From an uncultured Clostridium sp. (GTDB taxonomy: Bacteria; Bacillota; Clostridia; Lachnospirales; Lachnospiraceae), in contig CABQJA010000148.1 of the NCBI GenBank assembly GCA_902464345.1, forward strand, positions 1 through 5,930: a stretch of DNA of 5,930 nt, in the 5' to 3' direction. The position numbers and the translations under genes are program-made. Below the pieces are notes generated by a model. It saw nothing but the letters and a program-made list of their open reading frames with translations. It searched no databases and was not told where the DNA came from. The number at the start of each line of letters is the position of its first letter. Position 1 is the stretch's first letter. Positions 1-4,616 of the stretch are shown here, one piece after another.

Positions 1-68
<68 letters not shown>

Positions 69-195
69 AGTTTGATCTTTGGTCATTATCAACTTCTGGC
101 TAATAATTCCCTTTTTACTGTTTTTAAGGTCGTATGATCCGGTTTCTCAAGTAAGAATCTCTTCTCACTTTTGACCTTTACCATACTGTCCGTTT

Positions 196-219
196 CTGAA
201 ATTCTTTTAGAATTTTCAG
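196..219 (-). other. rRNA leader hairpin
   Basis: In the pre-16S leader, CTGAA+ATTC (219-215 and 213-210) pairs with GAAT+TTCAG (204-196). This gives a 9-bp stem with one bulged A and a 5-nt AU-rich loop. A second, looser stem encloses 126-178: AAGGTC at 126-131 is the inverted repeat of GACCTT at 173-178, and an imperfect inner stem lies at about 150-170. Such structures are usual in rRNA leaders and may help 16S folding or processing. The RNase III stem cannot be judged because its 3' half lies outside the window. Confidence 0.5.
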
Positions 220-230
220 GGTTGTCTTAT

Positions 231-250
231 TGTTTAATTATCAAGGTTCT
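231..250 (-). promoter_or_regulatory. boxA-like antitermination element of the rRNA leader
   Basis: The minus-strand text AGAACCTTGATAATTAAACA resembles the boxA element of Firmicutes rRNA leaders (B. subtilis type TGTTCTTTGAAAACT) in its position and its C-T-T-G-A-A/T-A-A core. It lies about 35 nt downstream of the predicted rRNA start and just after a boxB-like hairpin, the usual boxB-boxA order. In the known system, boxA RNA is bound by NusB-NusE and protects rRNA transcripts from premature termination. The match is by eye and imperfect. Confidence 0.5.
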
Positions 251-265
251 GTGTTGTTTTGCTTT

Positions 266-277
266 GCGGTTTTCCGC
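266..277 (-). promoter_or_regulatory. boxB-like hairpin at the start of the rRNA leader
   Basis: The minus-strand text GCGGAAAACCGC is a perfect 4-bp GC stem with an AAAA tetraloop. It falls about 7-18 nt after the predicted transcription start and 16 nt before the boxA-like element. Its position suits a boxB-type hairpin; the function is inferred from position and shape only. Confidence 0.45.
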
Positions 278-290
278 GTCAGCAAGGACT

Positions 291-319
291 ATAATATCAC
301 TCACCCCATAGGTTGTCAA
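291..319 (-). promoter_or_regulatory. Main rRNA operon promoter (sigma-A type)
   Basis: On the minus strand, a perfect -35 box TTGACA (319-314) is followed after exactly 17 bp by the -10 box TATTAT (296-291), a 5/6 match to TATAAT. The predicted start is near 283-285, giving a leader of about 215 nt before mature 16S. The promoter directly follows an A-tract UP-like block and precedes the boxB/boxA-like elements, as expected for a strong rRNA promoter. No second promoter of similar quality is seen in this leader. Confidence 0.85.
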
Positions 320-323
320 CAAC

Positions 324-356
324 TTTTTTCAAATTTTTTCAACTTTTTTTATTTTT
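324..356 (-). promoter_or_regulatory. UP-like element of phased A-tracts upstream of the rRNA promoter
   Basis: On the minus strand, A-tracts occupy 329-324, 339-334 and 350-344, with a further A5 at 356-352. The first three start every 10 bp (324, 334, 344) within a decameric pattern GAAAAAA(G/T)TT. They lie immediately upstream of the -35 box. Phased A-tracts bend DNA, and A-rich sequence at this position is where the RNA polymerase alpha C-terminal domain binds in rRNA UP elements. The functional role is inferred. Confidence 0.6.
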
Positions 357-390
357 GATTTTCAATCCCTGATTTCACACCTGTTTAGTT

Positions 391-414
391 CCCGGCGAAT
401 CGGGTTTGTTCCCG
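391..414 (-). other. Two mutually exclusive short hairpins after the CvpA-family gene
   Basis: On the minus strand the order is CGGG (414-411), AACAAA, CCCG (404-401), ATTCGC, CGGG (394-391). The middle CCCG can pair with either flanking CGGG, giving two alternative 4-bp stems with 6-nt loops. No U-run follows either one, so neither looks like an intrinsic terminator. This is the only structured sequence between the stop codon of the CvpA-family gene and the rRNA promoter. It may simply be degenerate or have no function. Confidence 0.3.
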
Positions 415-418
415 CAGA

Positions 419-1117
419 TCAGAAGAGCAGCTTTGTCATATTCGTGATCGTGTTTAACAACAGATTATGATCGTACAGAAAGCTCAGCACCGGGCTGTCG
501 CAGATTCCGGAATATGCCCATAATCCAACAGCTGTATTTCCGATTGCCGCCAGCAGAACAAATACACTCCATACAATTGCCAATGCCTGCACCGCTCCCA
601 GCAACAGGCCACCCGTTTTATCAATTCCATGTAATATCGGAATTTCCGTCATATCTCTTGAAATGTGCAGGAGTACCGCAGATATAATTATGATTCCCAG
701 TTGAATCAGAATAAAAGACAGGCTGTTGATCGCCACACACGCAAGGTAATGTGCCAGATATGCCTGAAAGCTCTGTACCTGAAATGCAAGATAGGTCTCT
801 ACATTATTGTTATTTATAACCGCCATCTTCATTCCTTCCGGAAATGGCAGTTCCTCTATCATCTGCATCTGTGCGGTTTTGCCATCCTCCTGCAGAGGAT
901 CCAGCTGCAGCTTCTCCGTTATATATGTTTCTATCCGTTCGTCTATCTGTGTATGCTCCTGAATCCATTGCCCTACAACCGGAGTCGCATATGCAGCACC
1001 GACCATAGACAGAATCATGGCCGCCGCAACCAGAAGGCTGCGAAACAGCCCGCGCCGGAATCCGCCCCACAGGCAAAGTCCTATTATTATGATCAGTATC
1101 ATACCAAAGATATTCAT
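419..1117 (-). CDS. CvpA-family integral membrane protein
   Basis: This 232-residue protein fits the CvpA family (named after colicin V production), found across bacteria as small polytopic inner-membrane proteins whose molecular role in Firmicutes is not settled. Four hydrophobic segments are visible at about 2-18, 28-48, 128-150 and 166-195. Two family-like signatures are present: a Gly/Arg turn WGGFRRGLFRS (17-27) after the first helix, and IDKTGGLLLGAVQALAIVW (165-183) at the last helix, with the D..G.....GA pattern. An acidic, hydrophilic stretch at about 52-100 separates helices 2 and 3. The ATG overlaps the upstream stop codon as ATGA, and GAGGAGC (1134-1128) is a good ribosome binding site 10 nt before it, so translational coupling to the DUF5711 gene is likely. 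It is the last gene before the rRNA operon and has no clear terminator. The family call is firm; the function is unknown. Confidence 0.85.
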   Translation of the reverse strand: MNIFGMILIIIIGLCLWGGFRRGLFRSLLVAAAMILSMVGAAYATPVVGQWIQEHTQIDERIETYITEKLQLDPLQEDGKTAQMQMIEELPFPEGMKMAVINNNNVETYLAFQVQSFQAYLAHYLACVAINSLSFILIQLGIIIISAVLLHISRDMTEIPILHGIDKTGGLLLGAVQALAIVWSVFVLLAAIGNTAVGLWAYSGICDSPVLSFLYDHNLLLNTITNMTKLLF

Positions 1118-2391
1118 TTCGTATTCTGCTCCTCTTCCTTGGTATATCGAAGCTTCACGATCTCATTGGAATTATCATACACGATAATATAACGGTTATT
1201 CACTCCGGTCGGCACAATATTGTCTACATTTCTTGTGAATTCATAGGAGAATTTCAGTTTGCCGGTAAAGTCATAAATTCTGGATTCCGAATCTCCTACT
1301 ATGATAATCTCATTCTCGGTTGCATAAATATTCTTATAAGAAGTATTCAGCTCCTTTGCAAATCTCTGATTCCCGTTCGTGTCAAATACCCGGAGGCGAT
1401 AGCGTGCAGTGCCTGCCGACTCCTGTCCTTCCTCCGTTGAGCCTGTGTTCAGCTCCACAACTCCGATATACCGGCTGTTATAAAAAATACTCTGTATCTC
1501 GCCCTGAAAATCCTTGATGACCGCTTTCTCACTCGGTTTTTCCTTCATACTGTATACAATGAACTGGTCATCACCGAATGCACATGCAGTATCATTATTC
1601 AAGAACTCTAACTTCGGAACAATCGTGTCGCCCAGATTATTAAAGCCACCAACCAGACGATCCGTCTCATTCTGTCCCACGTCTCCAAAATTGTATGCTG
1701 CGATCGTGTTCTGCACCTTGATTCCCTGTATTGTAATATAACTGGTCATCAATTTCTGACCATCTTCAGACAGGGCAATGTCCAGCGGATATCCACTGTC
1801 TGCAATGGTTGTTCTCATTTCTGCAATGGTACCGCCGTTCTTATCATAGATTTCAATAAAGTCCTCGGTCTCATTTTCCAGAATCACCGCAAATACACCC
1901 TGCTTTGCAACATCTACGGTACAGATCTTATACGGTGTTTCTGTCATGCTCACCTTTCCGGAAGCATTGAATATATATACATTATTTCCGTTTAAATCTG
2001 CAACTGCAATGTACTCTCCGGCTACTACAGCCTTCGGCTGCTTCATATTATAGCTCTCCATCCAGACCGGATTGCCTTCCTTATCCAGATAACTGATCCC
2101 TTCCTTACTATACTTGATCAGACTGCCGTTATATGCAAGATATTCCATCTGCGTTGTATTCGAGCTTTCGGCAGATGATAATACCTCATAGTCATTATAG
2201 TAGGTGGTGCGATTCATATAAATACCAGCACCGACCGCTATCAGTATAACCACCAGCAGAAAAATAATCAGACCGGTCGGCCGCCGTCTCTTCGGTGCCT
2301 CTTCCTCCTGCTCCACTGTATTAAATTCCAAAACCTTCCGTTCCTTTTTTATTTCCGGTTCAGAGGTCGATGTTTTCTTCTGTCGTGCCAT
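1114..2391 (-). CDS. DUF5711-family membrane-anchored protein, probable beta-propeller
   Basis: I recognise this 425-residue protein as a DUF5711 protein, a Clostridia family of unknown function. The N-terminus is charged and cytoplasmic (1-39, ending KRRRP), followed by one transmembrane helix at about 40-59. By the positive-inside rule, the remaining 365 residues lie outside the cell. The exported part carries recurring blade-like units with the pattern hydrophobic-Y/F-D/N-x-x-G: YLDKEGNPVW (101-110), IFNASGKV (140-147), IYDKNGGTI (181-189), VFDTNGNQRF (335-344) and IYDFTGKLKF (372-381). These resemble WD40- or PQQ-like beta-propeller strands and suggest a binding or scaffold surface rather than an enzyme. 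AAGGGA just before the ATG is the likely ribosome binding site. The gene follows the LysM gene by 67 bp and overlaps the CvpA-family gene by ATGA, so the three are probably co-transcribed, with an extra promoter possible in the 67-bp gap. Confidence 0.85.
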   Translation of the reverse strand: MARQKKTSTSEPEIKKERKVLEFNTVEQEEEAPKRRRPTGLIIFLLVVILIAVGAGIYMNRTTYYNDYEVLSSAESSNTTQMEYLAYNGSLIKYSKEGISYLDKEGNPVWMESYNMKQPKAVVAGEYIAVADLNGNNVYIFNASGKVSMTETPYKICTVDVAKQGVFAVILENETEDFIEIYDKNGGTIAEMRTTIADSGYPLDIALSEDGQKLMTSYITIQGIKVQNTIAAYNFGDVGQNETDRLVGGFNNLGDTIVPKLEFLNNDTACAFGDDQFIVYSMKEKPSEKAVIKDFQGEIQSIFYNSRYIGVVELNTGSTEEGQESAGTARYRLRVFDTNGNQRFAKELNTSYKNIYATENEIIIVGDSESRIYDFTGKLKFSYEFTRNVDNIVPTGVNNRYIIVYDNSNEIVKLRYTKEEEQNTK

Positions 2392-2418
2392 GTGATCCCT
2401 TCTCTATCGCTATATTTT

Positions 2419-2448
2419 AATATATGTTATCATATTTTAGAATGTCAG
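2419..2448 (-). promoter_or_regulatory. Possible internal promoter ahead of the DUF5711 gene
   Basis: In the AT-rich 67-bp gap, the minus strand has CTGACA (2448-2443, 5/6 match to TTGACA), an 18-bp spacer and TATATT (2424-2419, 5/6 match to TATAAT). A start near 2412 would leave about 20 nt before the DUF5711 ATG, including its ribosome binding site. No hairpin plus U-run follows the LysM stop codon, so read-through from the upstream gene is also expected. AT-rich DNA produces such matches by chance. Confidence 0.4.
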
Positions 2449-2458
2449 ACTAGCCTTT

Positions 2459-3697
2459 TTATGGAATTGACGGAATTAAAATCTGCTGTCCGACATAGAT
2501 CTCATCTCCGTTCTTCATTCCGTTTGCTTCCATAATGTTATCAACATAAAGAATCGAATGGTACATCTGAAAACTGATAGAGGAGAGGGTATCTCCGTCC
2601 TGCACCGTATAATACTTCGGTGCCCCGTCCGCCACCACCGGCTTCGCCGCTTCCGTCGCCTGTGTGGAAGCTTCTGTCTCTGACTTCGCCTCACCGGATT
2701 CCGAATCCTTATCCGATTCCGACGATGCATCCGAGGAGCCGTCTGCCTGTGTTGTATTCTCATCGGTTCCGGTAGCCTCTGTCGTATCTGCTTCCGAATC
2801 CAGAGGCTCCACATTGGCACCTACAGAGATTACATTTGTCATCGGAGTCTCTGTTGTATTCTCGGACATAATGTCGATCCGATGAAATGCCGTTTCCAGA
2901 TTCTTTAACCGGTCATAGCTGTTAATGACCGTAATCCCCAGTGCCAGAAATGCTACCGTCAGAAGGGAGCTTGCTACGTACAGAAAACTCACCGGCTTTT
3001 CCCGTTTCTCTTTCTGCGGCTCCAGTCTCTGCTCCAGCCGATTCCTGTATTTCTGCAGCAATTCCTGATCCCTCTGTGCCACATCGGTCTCCGCCTCTAC
3101 CATGTGATTCTTCTGGGTCATCATATAATTCTGCATTGCATCATTCCGGGTATAATATATGTAATATCCACTCTGTTTTTTTAATGCATTGTTTTCAAAC
3201 AGATACCATGCTTCTTCCTCCTCCAGTGCATCGATCATGAACAGTGCTTTATCCCGTCCGGGAAAATTCTCCAGATGGATCTTCGTTATCTTGTCATTGA
3301 TCTGTGTGGAAAAGCCCATGCGGGATAAGAACCAGCCTACAACTTCCAGATCCGGAAAGAAGCGTTTCACATCATTATAGATTTCTGTCCACACCTCGTT
3401 GGTAAACTCCACCTCATCAATATCAAACTCCACATTCTGTGCTTCCAGAGCTCCGCTGATAAAGATCACACCCTGATTTTCCACCTGTTTATATTCTCCG
3501 AGCAGGATTGCCCCTCTGGCATATGTATTGCCCGGCTTTGCCAGCTGATTCAGATAAGTGATCACATAGTCTTCCACATAAATCCTTCTCCCACCCCTTG
3601 GTGTGCCTACCTGCCGGATATTCTTCGGAAGCCGGATGCCCTTGATTTCCTCTCCCTGCTCTGTATTTTCACCATGATCGTAAATAACCTCTATCAT
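2459..3697 (-). CDS. Membrane protein: N-terminal degenerate MPN (JAMM-like) domain, one TM helix, C-terminal LysM
   Basis: The 412-residue protein has four parts. Residues about 38-190 resemble an MPN/JAB1 domain: ARGAILLGEY (60-69), a helix ending in FFPDLEVVGWFLSRMGFS (113-130), then KALFMIDALEE (150-160) and GYYIYYT (177-183). Metal-binding residues expected in active JAMM enzymes appear replaced: the H-x-H of the usual GW-Y-H-x-H-P-G is L124-S-R126, the upstream Glu aligns with A60, and the Asp with about I137. A charged, probably helical stretch (195-234) leads to one membrane helix (236-259). An acidic Ser/Thr/Glu-rich linker (275-358) then reaches a LysM domain (361-410, YYTVQDGDTLSSIS...), which binds N-acetylglucosamine-containing cell wall. 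Basic residues before the helix predict MPN inside and LysM outside. An in-frame ATG at 3808 would add 37 residues, but the 3697 ATG has a well-placed ribosome binding site and fits the promoter. First gene of the three-gene cluster. LysM is certain, MPN likely. Confidence 0.88.
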   Translation of the reverse strand: MIEVIYDHGENTEQGEEIKGIRLPKNIRQVGTPRGGRRIYVEDYVITYLNQLAKPGNTYARGAILLGEYKQVENQGVIFISGALEAQNVEFDIDEVEFTNEVWTEIYNDVKRFFPDLEVVGWFLSRMGFSTQINDKITKIHLENFPGRDKALFMIDALEEEEAWYLFENNALKKQSGYYIYYTRNDAMQNYMMTQKNHMVEAETDVAQRDQELLQKYRNRLEQRLEPQKEKREKPVSFLYVASSLLTVAFLALGITVINSYDRLKNLETAFHRIDIMSENTTETPMTNVISVGANVEPLDSEADTTEATGTDENTTQADGSSDASSESDKDSESGEAKSETEASTQATEAAKPVVADGAPKYYTVQDGDTLSSISFQMYHSILYVDNIMEANGMKNGDEIYVGQQILIPSIP

Positions 3698-3704
3698 TTT
3701 ATTT

Positions 3705-3709
3705 CTCCC
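3705..3709 (-). promoter_or_regulatory. Ribosome binding site that decides the start of the LysM gene
   Basis: GGGAG on the minus strand lies 7 nt before the ATG at 3697-3695. The longer in-frame start at 3808 has no comparable purine-rich site, and its extra N-terminal residues have no domain-like pattern. Confidence 0.7.
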
Positions 3710-3742
3710 GCCTTTCCATAGCTCTCGTTCCTTGCTACCTGA

Positions 3743-3751
3743 ATCATAGCA
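3743..3751 (-). promoter_or_regulatory. Possible extended -10 promoter for the LysM/DUF5711/CvpA cluster
   Basis: The minus strand reads TGCTATGAT (3751-3743), an extended -10 element (TG-n-TATGAT). A start near 3736 would give a leader of about 40 nt. No good -35 box lies 17 bp upstream (TTGATA is 21 bp away), which fits an extended -10 promoter or regulated use. The inverted repeat ACTGA-GAAA-TCAGT (3751-3764) occupies the spacer and could be an operator. If this is the promoter, it lies inside the longer 3808 reading frame and supports the shorter start. Confidence 0.35.
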
Positions 3752-3928
3752 CTGAGAAATCAGTTTCCTTATCAAATCCTGTCGTCCGATCGATGGTATT
3801 GAACGCAATTTGTTTTAATTTTCGGCATTATCCGGATGTTTTTTTCACAATCCGGTGCATTCCCGCTCCGTGTGACAAACCCCTTCATGTCTAAATTTCA
3901 CCGGAGCGTCTATACTTAATATAAACCG

Positions 3929-3940
3929 CAGTCCGGACTG
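3929..3940. promoter_or_regulatory. Perfect 12-bp palindrome upstream of yyaC
   Basis: CAGTCCGGACTG is a perfect inverted repeat with no spacer, and the flanks AACCG (3924-3928) and CGGTT (3946-3950) are also complementary. It lies 44 bp before the yyaC ATG and 12 bp after TATACT (3911-3916), a possible -10 box that lacks a convincing -35. The symmetry suits a dimeric repressor or activator site. A five-T run follows (3941-3945), so as RNA it could also form a weak hairpin. The rest of the 286-bp gene-free region 3698-3983 holds the candidate cluster promoter and shorter imperfect repeats. I did not find a clear sigma-F or sigma-G promoter by eye. Confidence 0.4.
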
Positions 3941-3971
3941 TTTTTCGGTTCACTGCAAATCTGAAACGAAT

Positions 3972-3976
3972 AAGGG
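3972..3976 (+). promoter_or_regulatory. Ribosome binding site that decides the yyaC start
   Basis: AAGGG ends only 1 nt before the first ATG (3978) but 7 nt before the next in-frame ATG (3984). The second ATG therefore has the workable spacing, and the protein begins MRKTIYF rather than MTMRKTIYF. Confidence 0.6.
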
Positions 3977-3983
3977 TATGACT

Positions 3984-4616
3984 ATGAGAAAGACAATTTA
4001 TTTTAATGCCTCGGAACAATATGCCTATGAAGCACTCGGCAGAGAATTATATACACTTCTGGAACACACGCGAAAAGAAACACAGCCTGTTATCATCCTG
4101 TGTATCGGAACAGACCGGGTGACCGGCGATGCTTTAGGGCCTCTGGTGGGTCATCAGCTCTGTACGTCTGCAAATAATTTTATTATTTATGGAAATCTGG
4201 AGCATCCGGTCCATGCCATTAATCTGGCAGAAACCATGGAGCGTATTTATCAGAAATATGAAGATCCGTATGTGATTGCCATCGATGCTTCTCTCGGAAC
4301 AAAGGAGCATATCGGCTATGTGACTCTGCGACAGGGTCCGTTAAAACCCGGCCAGGGAATTGCAAAAAATCTCCCGGAGATTGGAGATATCTCCATCACC
4401 GGGATCGTAAATCTTTCCGGCAGACCGGGTGCATTTCTTCTTCAGAATACCCGGCTCTGCACCGTTATGAAATTAGTCGATTGTATTACTCTGGGAATCA
4501 ACCACGCCGAGGACTACTTTCCCCCTCTGGAAGAGATTCCTGATTGCGATGCGGAGTCTCTCCCTTATAGATTGCAATACCCTCCGAAATCGTGTCAATC
4601 TGTTCCGTTTGCATGA
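3984..4616 (+). CDS. yyaC: Spore protease YyaC (DUF1256 family, GPR-related)
   Basis: The 210-residue product matches the sporulation protein YyaC, a relative of the germination protease GPR found in spore formers. Family signatures in order: GTDRVTGDALGPLVG (42-56), NLEHPVHAINL (71-81), VIAIDASLG (97-105), GPLKPGQGIAKNLPEIGDIS (118-137) and LLQNTRL (152-158). Asp49 in TGDALGP and Asp101 in AIDASLG sit where GPR has the two aspartates reported as catalytic (TPDALGP and the later IDAL motif), so proteolytic chemistry is plausible. Length is close to B. subtilis YyaC (about 205 residues). It is expected in the developing spore; in B. subtilis the gene is, from memory, under forespore sigma factors. 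It is transcribed alone and has no terminator, since its last 119 bp run antisense to the opposite gene. The final 30 or so residues (Pro/Glu/Asp-rich, then a basic/Ser end) do not look conserved. The start is set by ribosome binding site spacing; 3978 is the alternative. Confidence 0.9.
   Translation: MRKTIYFNASEQYAYEALGRELYTLLEHTRKETQPVIILCIGTDRVTGDALGPLVGHQLCTSANNFIIYGNLEHPVHAINLAETMERIYQKYEDPYVIAIDASLGTKEHIGYVTLRQGPLKPGQGIAKNLPEIGDISITGIVNLSGRPGAFLLQNTRLCTVMKLVDCITLGINHAEDYFPPLEEIPDCDAESLPYRLQYPPKSCQSVPFA

Noticed and set aside
324..356. T-runs on the plus strand as a terminator
   Set aside because: No plus-strand gene lies upstream and no GC-rich stem precedes the T-runs; on the minus strand they are phased A-tracts upstream of the rRNA promoter.
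665..1192. A 175-codon plus-strand open frame opposite the CvpA-family gene
   Set aside because: It has no ribosome binding site, its composition is rich in Tyr, Cys, Arg and His as expected of an antisense shadow, and the opposite strand encodes a clear CvpA-family protein.
2515..2820. Arg-rich minus-strand frame inside the LysM gene
   Set aside because: It is the shifted frame of the Ser/Glu/Asp-rich linker and LysM domain; the Arg-rich composition is an artefact of GA-rich codons read out of frame.
3698..3808. N-terminal extension of the LysM protein from an ATG at 3808
   Set aside because: It has no ribosome binding site, the residues show no domain pattern, and the likely promoter lies inside it; the ATG at 3697 has GGGAG with 7-nt spacing.
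3830..3846. ATCCGGAT followed by a T-run as a plus-strand terminator
   Set aside because: No plus-strand gene ends upstream, and the palindrome folds only a very short stem.
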